DNA of 6,005 nucleotides from Nitrospirota bacterium (GTDB lineage: Bacteria; Nitrospirota; Nitrospiria; Nitrospirales; UBA8639). Positions 1 to 5,339 of this stretch are shown piece by piece. A program made the translations under genes and the position numbers. The stretch is from NCBI GenBank assembly GCA_029879555.1, contig JAOUQB010000166.1, positions 1-6,005 of the forward strand, given 5' to 3'. The notes below the pieces were generated by a model. It searched no databases and had not been told where the DNA came from. It worked only from the letters and a program-made list of their open reading frames with translations. Every line of letters begins with the position of its first letter. Position 1 is the stretch's first letter.

Positions 1-16
1 AATTGCTCGTCATCTC

Positions 17-2437
17 ATGAGTGATTGTTATCGTTTTTACGATCCCCGGCGCTGGTGGGTAGATCTAACCGGTGTCTGGCAAGACACTCGACTCATTGTC
101 GTCATTGCCCAAATTGCTGCCATTTACGCAGCGATTCTGATTCCATTTAAAGCCGGGATTCCGATCATTCCTGGATTTGTGGAATTGCGACCGGCCAATG
201 CGATTCCCATTGTCGCCTCCTTGTTGTTTGGCCCTGCGGCCGCCTGGGGTGCTGGCATCGGCAATATTATCGGAGATTGTTTCGGGACGTTGGGCCCGGC
301 CAGTGTGTTTGGTTTTGTTGGCAATTTTCTCTTTGGTTATTTCCCCTATTTGATGTGGGGAAATTTGGGCTGGCTGTCATCGGGGAAGCCCCCCATGGTG
401 AAGTCTTGGCGACAAGGCGTGGAATATGGACTGGTCTGCGTGGTGGCTTCCGGAGTCTGTGCGGGTACGATTGGGTGGGGCGTGGAACTATTAGGGTTGC
501 TTCCATTTATCGTGCTCGCGCCTGCGATTTTTTTCAATAACATCGTGATGGGGTTGTTTCTGGGGCCACCTCTCCTAGGATTTCTCTATCCTCGTGTTCA
601 ACGGTGGCACCTTGGATATGAAGACATCCGCCCTTCTCTTGTCCCTCTAGAGAGCGGGGGCAATTTTCACCCGACTCCTACTTCAGAACATGATTTATTG
701 AAACATGGTGCGGAGGCACAGACCAATGTGCCTCTCCTGGCCTTCCGAGCATTTTCCTTTTCTTATGCGACGCATGCAGCACCAGCACTTCGGGATATCA
801 CGTTTTCTATTGCCCCTGGTGAATTCGTCATGTTGTTAGGCCGTAGCGGATCTGGCAAATCGACCCTCTGTTATGCCTGTAACGGCCTCATTCCACATAT
901 GATTCGTGGCGCATGTTCTGGTGCGATACACGTCTGCGGTGAAGATACGCGGACCTCGCCTGTTTGGAAACGTGCGCAGCAGGTGGGATTGGTCTTCCAA
1001 GATTTTGAGACTCAACTGATTGGCACAACGGTCGGCGCGGAATTGCGCCATCCTTTGGAATATCGTGAGACCTCTCTCCCGTTCCATGAGATGAACCGAC
1101 GGATGGCTCAGGCTCTGAGTTCCGTGGGTTTAGATGTCGATCTTGATCGTGATCCGATGCAGATGTCTGGAGGCCAACGTCAACGGCTTGTGATGGCTTC
1201 AGTGTTGGTGCAAGAGCCGAGACTGCTGATATTGGATGAGCCCAGCTCCGATCTGGATCCTGTCAGCCGCACGCAATTGCGACAAACATTGAGGCAATTA
1301 CGGGATGATGGATTGAGCCTGCTGATGACAGAACAAGATCATGACGATCTTCAGTTGGCTGATCGTGTCCTTGTGCTCGATGCGGGCACTATTCTCTGGG
1401 AGGGTCAGCCGACGATGTTGCTGCGTGATCCGGACCTGATGCGTCAGCGAGGCATTAGACCTCTCGCCTTGACGGAATGTTTTGAGCACCTTGGGTGCGA
1501 TTCGCTCCCGCTTACACTCGATGAAGCCTGGACGTGGTCCGAAAAATTACATCTAATCATCGATCCACCAGCCGAAGTGCTTGATGATTCGGTGCGTCTC
1601 GGTCATCCCGCACTTTTGCCAGTTGCTGAGGCAGATCCGATTATTCAGATCAACGGTATGAGCTTCCAGTATGAGGAACAACCCGTTCTTCAGGATGTTA
1701 ATTGTGCCATTTTCCCTGGAGAGTTTTTGGCCTTGTTAGGCGCCAATGGGTCAGGGAAAAGCACCTTGGCGCGGTTGTTGAACGGACTTCTTACCCCAAC
1801 GCACGGGAGGATTTTGGTTGAGAGTTTGGATACCAGCATGACTTCCATGAACGAATTGGCGAAACGGGTCGGCTTGGTTTTTCAAAACCCCGATCATCAA
1901 ATTTTTGCGGATTCGGTGTGGGAGGAAGTGGCCTTTGGCGCCAAGAATCTGGGGTATTCCCAAGAAGAGATTGCCGTTCGGGTTCGAGAATCGCTACTGG
2001 CTGTCGGACTCCCGGTTGAACAGAGCGGTAGCTTAGATCCATTTTCTTTGCGAAAAGGGGAGCGACAACGGGTGGCGGTTGCCTCAATCCTTGCCACGCG
2101 ACCAGCCATCTTGATTTTTGATGAACCGACCACAGGCCTGGATGCGCCAGAAACTGATCGAATGATGGCCATGATCCGCGAGTTGCACCGACAAGGCCAT
2201 ACGATCGTGATGATCACGCATTCTATGAGATTGGTGGCCGAGCATGCTCAGCGATGCCTCTTGATGGAAGGGGGAAGGATCGTCGCCGATGGGTCGCCAC
2301 GAGAGATTTTCCATGATTCGGCTCTTGTTCTCAGGGCATCGTTGGAAATTCCTTCCATTTCCCGATTTAGTCAACGATGGGGGCATACCTTATTAACAGT
2401 CAATGAAGTGAAGGCTTCGCTGAAGGCCGAGGTCTGA
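17..2437 (+). CDS. Fused ECF transporter: QueT-like S component plus two ABC ATPase domains
   Basis: This inner-membrane importer subunit combines the substrate-binding S component and both energising ATPases of an ECF transporter in 806 residues. Residues about 25-192 are hydrophobic, with roughly five to six membrane segments. The first segment has A-x-x-x-A (A34/A38), the pattern S components use to dock on EcfT. The stretch from RPANAIP (58-64) through FGP (71-73) to GFVGNF (99-104) looks like the QueT-type S family. ATPase 1 (about 241-475) has Walker A 275-283, Q-loop Q328, signature MSGGQ 383-387 and Walker B/Glu D407-E408, but Glu439 where the H-switch His is expected. ATPase 2 (about 541-775) has Walker A 575-583, Q623, D702-E703 and H735, but its signature reads LRKGE (678-682). 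A linker of about 60 residues joins them. No Shine-Dalgarno is visible before the ATG and the frame stays open to the window edge, so the true start may lie upstream. The substrate is unknown; queuosine precursors are only a family-level suggestion. Confidence 0.92.
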   Translation: MSDCYRFYDPRRWWVDLTGVWQDTRLIVVIAQIAAIYAAILIPFKAGIPIIPGFVELRPANAIPIVASLLFGPAAAWGAGIGNIIGDCFGTLGPASVFGFVGNFLFGYFPYLMWGNLGWLSSGKPPMVKSWRQGVEYGLVCVVASGVCAGTIGWGVELLGLLPFIVLAPAIFFNNIVMGLFLGPPLLGFLYPRVQRWHLGYEDIRPSLVPLESGGNFHPTPTSEHDLLKHGAEAQTNVPLLAFRAFSFSYATHAAPALRDITFSIAPGEFVMLLGRSGSGKSTLCYACNGLIPHMIRGACSGAIHVCGEDTRTSPVWKRAQQVGLVFQDFETQLIGTTVGAELRHPLEYRETSLPFHEMNRRMAQALSSVGLDVDLDRDPMQMSGGQRQRLVMASVLVQEPRLLILDEPSSDLDPVSRTQLRQTLRQLRDDGLSLLMTEQDHDDLQLADRVLVLDAGTILWEGQPTMLLRDPDLMRQRGIRPLALTECFEHLGCDSLPLTLDEAWTWSEKLHLIIDPPAEVLDDSVRLGHPALLPVAEADPIIQINGMSFQYEEQPVLQDVNCAIFPGEFLALLGANGSGKSTLARLLNGLLTPTHGRILVESLDTSMTSMNELAKRVGLVFQNPDHQIFADSVWEEVAFGAKNLGYSQEEIAVRVRESLLAVGLPVEQSGSLDPFSLRKGERQRVAVASILATRPAILIFDEPTTGLDAPETDRMMAMIRELHRQGHTIVMITHSMRLVAEHAQRCLLMEGGRIVADGSPREIFHDSALVLRASLEIPSISRFSQRWGHTLLTVNEVKASLKAEV

Positions 2438-3225
2438 TGACGGTTACTCTCTACCTCAATCACAAAACGTGGGTGCACCGGTTAGATGGGCGCACGAAGA
2501 TCCTGGCGGTATTTGGCTTTTTTATGCTGGCTTTGTGTTTTTCGCATCCAGCCTATTTACTGGGTGTCTTAGCCATGGTGTTTGGTGGATTAGCTGCAGC
2601 TCAGGCCGGAGTGAACGTGAAGAAAATAGGCATGCTCGCGGCGCTGCTGGTGTGCTACAGCGTGATATTGTGGCCATTTTTTGTCGAGGGGAAAACTCCC
2701 ATTCCAGTATTCCACGTTCTTGGCGTGACGTGGGAGGGATGCCTGTTTGGCCTTGGGATGGGAGTTCGGTTGCTCATCATGGTGTGGGGAGGTGTGTTGT
2801 TGCTTTCAACGACGACCATTGAAGAGTTAACTCAAGCTTCTGAACAACTTGGCATACCTTCGCGAGTGGCCTTCGCCTTTGCTTTAGCCTTTCGATGGGT
2901 GGGGATTCTGCTGGGGGCCGGAGTCGGGGTGATTCAAGCACAACGTTCACGTGGGCTCGATATCTCTTCTGGTTCGATTCTTGAACGCGTTCGCAAATAT
3001 GTGCCATTGGTCGTGCCGCTTATTGGGCATGCACTTCGTCAAACGAATCTCTTAGCGATGGCCTTAGAGTCCAAAGGGTTCCATCCCACTGCGCATCGCT
3101 CTTTTCAAACAATTAGAAGGATGAAGTGGATCGACCGTATTGTGTTAGTTTTATTAACAACGTTGGTGGGAATGGCTGCGTGGATGTGGTGGCAAGGCAT
3201 GGGGGCCTTAGAGGTGGGTTTCTGA
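2437..3225 (+). CDS. ecfT: ECF transporter transmembrane coupling protein EcfT
   Basis: EcfT is the membrane scaffold that links the two ATPase domains to the S component and transmits ATP-driven motion during import. The 262-residue length is typical. Hydrophobic segments lie at about 22-56, 65-82, 103-124, 145-166 and 234-252. The cytoplasmic coupling helices are recognisable from their two Ala-Arg-Gly-type motifs, AQRSRG at 168-173 and ALESKGF at 209-215. These motifs sit in grooves of the two ATPases in known ECF structures. In the second motif the usual Arg is Lys213. The ATG overlaps the TGA of the upstream fused S-ATPase gene by one base (TGATG), so translation is probably coupled; a weak GAGG lies four bases before the start. 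With the upstream gene this makes a complete two-polypeptide ECF system. No T-rich terminator follows on this strand. Confidence 0.93.
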   Translation: MTVTLYLNHKTWVHRLDGRTKILAVFGFFMLALCFSHPAYLLGVLAMVFGGLAAAQAGVNVKKIGMLAALLVCYSVILWPFFVEGKTPIPVFHVLGVTWEGCLFGLGMGVRLLIMVWGGVLLLSTTTIEELTQASEQLGIPSRVAFAFALAFRWVGILLGAGVGVIQAQRSRGLDISSGSILERVRKYVPLVVPLIGHALRQTNLLAMALESKGFHPTAHRSFQTIRRMKWIDRIVLVLLTTLVGMAAWMWWQGMGALEVGF

Positions 3226-3245
3226 AGGGTGGAAGTAGAAAGAGG

Positions 3246-3285
3246 AAAAAAATACGGCTCATTCAAGATTCTTGAATGAGCCGTA
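3246..3285 (-). terminator. Intrinsic terminator of the PEP-CTERM gene
   Basis: A perfect 15-bp inverted repeat (3253-3267 with 3271-3285) has a three-base loop. On the minus strand it is followed directly by seven T residues (A-tract 3246-3252 on the plus strand), the layout of a rho-independent terminator. It lies just past the stop of the 3312-3872 minus-strand gene. On the plus strand no T-tract follows, so it should work poorly for the ecfT transcript arriving from the other side. Confidence 0.9.
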
Positions 3286-3311
3286 GAATGAAAAAGTAAA
3301 CAAGTTAAGAG

Positions 3312-3872
3312 TTATGCCTGTTTCTTGCGAAGCCGCCAAGCCCCTAGGCCCAACAATCCTGATCCGAACAAAATGATCGTTCCTGGTTCTGGATTTTGAA
3401 CCAATTTTGTTTCGCTATTGGTGTTGCTGAAGGAGAACATTAAATCGTTATAATCTTTGTCGCCGCCACCGTACAGATCTTCAAAGCTAACGAGCGTTCC
3501 CCCATCTTCTAAATTACTAACCATGGCATGTGCTATGCCGTCCGCATTCAATGAACCTGATCCTGTGGAAAAGCTGTGGCCAGTTTCCTGGACTAATATG
3601 GAAAATGTTAGGACTTGACCAGCTTCAAATCCGTTAAGGGTGACAGAGGTTCCTGATGCCTCATTGGAGGAAAATAAGGCTTGGCCACCAAAATAGAGTG
3701 TGCTGGTATAACCCGCATTGCTGCCTTGAAAGGTTACCGTTACATCACCTGTATCTTTAACAATGACAGATCCTCCGAGGATTCCATTTGCCTGGGCGAT
3801 GTTGGGGAGGATCAACAGTGCTAACGCCAATGAAAACGGCAAAAGTGTAGATTTTATGAGCAATTGTTTCAT
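3312..3872 (-). CDS. Small secreted PEP-CTERM sorting domain protein with DUF4114-like motif
   Basis: This 186-residue exported protein starts with a Sec signal peptide: Lys at 2 and 7, a hydrophobic core at about 8-23, and a likely cut after AQA (about 26-28). The mature part is rich in Gly, Ser and Thr and looks like a beta-rich domain. Residues 130-146 read F-E-D-L-Y-G-G-G-D-K-D-Y-N-D-L-M-F, the acidic signature I associate with DUF4114 proteins, possibly a metal-binding loop. The C-terminus is a textbook PEP-CTERM tag: PEP at 161-163, a hydrophobic segment 165-178 and a basic RLRKK tail at 180-184. Such tags are recognised by an exosortase (EpsH/XrtA type) in EPS-producing bacteria, so the product should be anchored transiently and then released to the surface or matrix. 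A good AAGGAG ribosome site (3879-3884) lies six bases before the ATG. No exosortase gene is in the window. The specific role is unknown. Confidence 0.9.
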   Translation of the reverse strand: MKQLLIKSTLLPFSLALALLILPNIAQANGILGGSVIVKDTGDVTVTFQGSNAGYTSTLYFGGQALFSSNEASGTSVTLNGFEAGQVLTFSILVQETGHSFSTGSGSLNADGIAHAMVSNLEDGGTLVSFEDLYGGGDKDYNDLMFSFSNTNSETKLVQNPEPGTIILFGSGLLGLGAWRLRKKQA

Positions 3873-3940
3873 GTGTTTCTCCTTAAGTCGGATTGCTGAT
3901 GGGAAATATTCTTAAACAAATTTTTCTACCTATCGGTTGA

Positions 3941-3970
3941 ATCATAAACTCGAAGATCGCCTTACTTCAA
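3941..3970 (-). promoter_or_regulatory. Candidate sigma-70 promoter for the PEP-CTERM gene
   Basis: On the minus strand a TTGAAG -35 element (3965-3970) and a TATGAT -10 element (3941-3946) are separated by 18 bases. The -10 matches consensus at five of six positions and the -35 at four of six. It would give a leader of about 60 bases before the ATG at 3872. It competes with the sigma-54-like site further upstream as the main promoter. Confidence 0.4.
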
Positions 3971-4033
3971 GGGGGACTTTAATCTTCTCCCCATTGTTCA
4001 TTTATGAAGACCCTAGCTGTAACAGTAATTAAA

Positions 4034-4049
4034 AGCAATTTTTACACCA
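4034..4049 (-). promoter_or_regulatory. Candidate sigma-54 (-24/-12) promoter upstream of the PEP-CTERM gene
   Basis: On the minus strand the element reads TGGTGTA, four bases, then TTGCT. The GG and GC pairs have exactly the -24/-12 spacing of RpoN promoters, and the TTGCW half is complete, but the CACG part of the -24 half is not conserved. Many PEP-CTERM genes are known to be controlled by sigma-54 with the PrsK/PrsR regulators, which is why I keep this site. It predicts a leader of about 150 bases. Confidence 0.35.
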
Positions 4050-4080
4050 TAATGAGTCTCTGGTGATTAACCGGCTAAAT

Positions 4081-4107
4081 CAGCAGAAATTGATATATTT
4101 TTTGCTG
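4081..4107. repeat. Imperfect inverted repeat (hairpin)
   Basis: CAGCAGAAA at 4081-4089 can pair with 4099-4107 to form a nine-pair stem with one G-T wobble and a nine-base AT loop. Neither strand shows a T-tract in terminator position. It lies upstream of the sigma-54-like site as read on the minus strand, so an activator binding site is conceivable, but this is unproven. Confidence 0.3.
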
Positions 4108-4247
4108 TATTTGAATAAGTTTCACCTAGAAATTTCTTCTTTTTGGGCAAGCAAATCGTGCGGTAGCTATCTACGTATAATCTATAGTTGTAAAAAAATG
4201 TGACATTGCGTTTCAATAATTGACGATAAGCGAGAGAAATGGCACAA

Positions 4248-4275
4248 AAGTCCCATTAATACCATATAAGTCCCA
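4248..4275. repeat. Two AAGTCCCA direct repeats, 20 bases apart
   Basis: Identical octamers AAGTCCCA occur at 4248-4255 and 4268-4275, start to start 20 bases, close to two helical turns. Same-face spacing is typical of tandem binding sites for a dimeric or cooperative DNA-binding protein. No partner gene is obvious: the only plus-strand candidate downstream is the doubtful small ORF at 4325. Confidence 0.35.
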
Positions 4276-4324
4276 GTCAGAATTCTTTTTAACAATTACA
4301 GGAGTAATAAGGAGAAAACCGAAG

Positions 4325-4390
4325 ATGTGGGTTTCCTGCTTCCTCGTGCTGACGAACGAAGCGGTGGGAAAGCGAAAGAGGTTATCCTAA
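4325..4390 (+). CDS. Doubtful small ORF, 21 codons
   Basis: An ATG at 4325 opens a 21-codon frame (starts MWVSCFLVLTNEA, then a basic GKRKR stretch, ending at TAA 4388-4390). It is preceded by AAGGAG at 4309-4314, with a rather long ten-base gap. I do not recognise the peptide. Its end overlaps the end of the convergent Bfd-like gene by nine bases, and most of it lies inside a hairpin, so the reading frame may be accidental and the conserved entity, if any, could be RNA. Confidence 0.15.
   Translation: MWVSCFLVLTNEAVGKRKRLS
4332..4371. repeat. Interrupted 40-base hairpin after the Bfd-like gene
   Basis: Three paired blocks nest around a GCTG loop: TTTCC 4332-4336 with GGAAA 4367-4371, GCTTC 4338-4342 with GAAGC 4358-4362, and TCGT 4344-4347 with ACGA 4352-4355. 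It starts about ten bases beyond the minus-strand stop codon at 4382, where a terminator would be expected. The T-rich stretch needed for intrinsic termination is offset by about ten bases and broken, so it may instead stabilise the 3' end or act with Rho. Confidence 0.4.
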
Positions 4391-4588
4391 AATTGAGGAT
4401 TGGAGGCAGGAGGACTGTTCTTCGGCGAGTGCGACAAATTTAGAAATATTCTTGATGCAGCGCCCACAACAGTTTTTCTTGTCATCCAATTCTAAGGCAG
4501 ATGCCAGTTTTTTGGGGCAGGTCACTCCTGCTTTCCCCAATTCCTGAACATCAGATTCACGAATGCCTTTACAGATGCAAATGTACAT
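4382..4588 (-). CDS. bfd: Bacterioferritin-associated ferredoxin-like [2Fe-2S] protein
   Basis: This 68-residue protein opens with MYICICKGI, the hallmark start of Bfd, and has the four-cysteine pattern C4-x-C6 ... C41-x-x-C44 (CGRC) that binds a [2Fe-2S] cluster in the BFD-like fold. Length matches E. coli Bfd (about 64 residues). Extra cysteines occur at 24, 40 and 61; C40 directly precedes the ligand C41. Bfd passes electrons to bacterioferritin haem so that stored ferric iron is reduced and released when iron is scarce. No bacterioferritin gene is visible nearby. The ATG is fixed by the family N-terminus, although no Shine-Dalgarno is seen before it. A sigma-70 promoter and a Fur box lie upstream, which fits an iron-starvation gene. 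A stand-alone BFD-like ferredoxin for another partner is the main alternative. Confidence 0.9.
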   Translation of the reverse strand: MYICICKGIRESDVQELGKAGVTCPKKLASALELDDKKNCCGRCIKNISKFVALAEEQSSCLQSSILG

Positions 4589-4616
4589 GGTTACGTGTTG
4601 TGTATTTGCTAGAAAC

Positions 4617-4636
4617 GATAATGATAATAGTTCTCA
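4617..4636 (-). promoter_or_regulatory. Fur box controlling the Bfd-like gene
   Basis: On the plus strand the site reads GATAATGATAAT followed by AGTTCTC. Compared with the classical 19-base Fur consensus this is 16 of 19 on the minus-strand reading, and it also gives the 7-1-7 dyad TGATAAT-A-GTTCTCA with five of seven symmetric pairs matching. It lies just downstream of the predicted transcription start of the minus-strand gene, so iron-loaded Fur would block RNA polymerase there. Confidence 0.8.
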
Positions 4637-4646
4637 ACTTTAAATA

Positions 4647-4675
4647 AGTGTACTATGAACACATCGCCCTGTCAA
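4647..4675 (-). promoter_or_regulatory. Sigma-70 promoter of the Bfd-like gene
   Basis: On the minus strand a perfect TTGACA -35 (4670-4675) is followed after exactly 17 bases by a TACACT -10 (4647-4652), which matches consensus at four of six positions. Transcription would start near 4640, giving a leader of about 50 bases that begins almost at the Fur box. Confidence 0.7.
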
Positions 4676-4823
4676 GAAAACGCGATATGTTTGCAACTCA
4701 TTGAAAACAAATAAATTAACTATGTTTTTTCGCCGTTGTGATCCGTTCATTTTCTTCTTTTCTTGTTCTTTATTTGGTGAGAATTCCAGAGCTTTGATGG
4801 TGATTGTTGGGAGAAAGTTTTAA

Positions 4824-5129
4824 GTGCACATTCCAAATTGGATCATAACCCGCTCTGGAAAAATGGAGCTGCGGATCTATTGTCAGCCTCGGGCGTCGAA
4901 AACAGAAATTGTTGGATTTCATGGCGATGCGCTGAAAGTTCGTCTCATGGCACCCCCGGTTGAAGGTGAGGCTAACCATGAGCTATGCCAATTTTTGGCG
5001 CGGTGTTTTGATGTGTCACGACAGAACGTCCAGCTTCTCTCGGGGAAAAGTACAAGACAGAAACGAGTCTTGATTGAAGGCAAAACGGCGCAAGCCATAC
5101 ATGATCGCCTATCGCAAATCCTGGGATGA
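4824..5129 (+). CDS. DUF167 / YggU family protein
   Basis: A 101-residue conserved protein of unknown function, matching the usual 95-100 residue length of the family. Family marks are QPRAS at 21-25, the block G-F-H-G-D-A-L-K-V-R at 31-40, APPVEGEAN at 43-51 and the G-K-S-T-R-x-K run at 74-80. The start is GTG at 4824: family members carry about ten residues and often a Trp before the first strand, which this start supplies (W6). A GGGAG ribosome site at 4809-4813 stands ten bases ahead. An internal ATG at 4863 would cut off that leader and has only a weak ribosome site. The gene is divergent from the Bfd-like gene and I found no strong promoter for it; the AT-rich stretch 4690-4790 is the likely location. 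Its biochemical role is not established in the family. Confidence 0.92.
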   Translation: MHIPNWIITRSGKMELRIYCQPRASKTEIVGFHGDALKVRLMAPPVEGEANHELCQFLARCFDVSRQNVQLLSGKSTRQKRVLIEGKTAQAIHDRLSQILG

Positions 5130-5210
5130 AACGTGAGAGAGGTCTCTTGGGGGTAATTTTGGTAGGTCAGGGAGCCAATGGGCCTGACGAATCCATATTG
5201 TGGGCGTTGG

Positions 5211-5239
5211 TTTACAAGCCCCTAGGGCACTTTTATAAT
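5211..5239 (+). promoter_or_regulatory. Sigma-70 promoter for the repeat protein gene
   Basis: TTTACA (5211-5216, five of six to the -35 consensus) and a perfect TATAAT (5234-5239) are separated by exactly 17 bases. Transcription would start near 5246, leaving a leader of about 95 bases. An eight-base perfect palindrome, CCCTAGGG at 5220-5227, sits in the spacer and could be an operator half or chance. Confidence 0.65.
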
Positions 5240-5261
5240 GCCCAGCCGCATAAAGGTTTTG

Positions 5262-5284
5262 TTGCTAAGTATGTTTACTAGCAA
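5262..5284 (+). repeat. Inverted repeat in the leader of the repeat protein gene
   Basis: TTGCTA (5262-5267) pairs with TAGCAA (5279-5284), and GTA (5269-5271) with TAC (5276-5278), around a TGTT loop with one bulged A. This nine-pair dyad lies about 15 bases past the predicted transcription start, so it could be an operator or an RNA hairpin in the leader. No T-tract follows, so it is not an intrinsic terminator. Confidence 0.4.
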
Positions 5285-5339
5285 GCGTTTAATAGATAAA
5301 ATTACCTAGACGAGTCAAATAAACTGCAAGTCATTAGCG

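Larger units (their letters stand above)
3873..4381. other. AT-rich intergenic region without a convincing gene
   Basis: About 500 bases separate the starts and ends of two minus-strand genes. I see no ORF with both good length and a recognisable product. The region is clearly more AT-rich than its neighbours. It holds two candidate promoters reading toward the PEP-CTERM gene, an imperfect hairpin near 4081-4107, paired AAGTCCCA direct repeats at 4248-4275, a 21-codon ORF with a ribosome site, and a second hairpin near 4332-4371. These are listed separately. A small RNA gene could sit here, but nothing proves it. Confidence 0.6.

Noticed and set aside
277..540. Plus-strand alternative frame of 87 codons in the S domain
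   Set aside because: It overlaps the conserved membrane segments of the S component in another frame and shows no recognisable protein or ribosome site.
1340..1342. His442 of the first ATPase domain as the real H-switch residue
   Set aside because: Anchoring on the following L-A-D-R-V, as in other ABC proteins, puts Glu439 at the H position and His442 three residues late. I keep the doubt as a refutation test.
1897..2217. Antisense open frame of 106 codons inside the second ATPase domain
   Set aside because: The sense strand carries clear Walker A, Walker B and H-switch motifs there. The antisense product is arginine- and serine-rich without any family feature, as expected of a shadow frame.
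4176..4181. TATAAT on the plus strand as a -10 element
   Set aside because: No -35-like hexamer lies 16-18 bases upstream and no convincing gene follows.
4240..4255. TGGCAC at 4240-4245 as a plus-strand sigma-54 promoter
   Set aside because: The -24 half is good, but the -12 half reads TCCC instead of TTGC, and only a doubtful small ORF follows.
4863..4865. Internal ATG as the start of the DUF167 gene
   Set aside because: It would remove the N-terminal leader with its Trp that family members usually have, and its ribosome site is weaker than the one before GTG 4824.
5166..5188. GTCAGG/CCTGAC hairpin as terminator of the DUF167 gene
   Set aside because: The stem has only six pairs with an eleven-base loop, and no T-tract follows on the plus strand.
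5225..5243. GGGCA/TGCCC inverted repeat as a regulatory hairpin
   Set aside because: It spans the -10 element with a short five-pair stem. It is more simply explained by promoter sequence plus chance.
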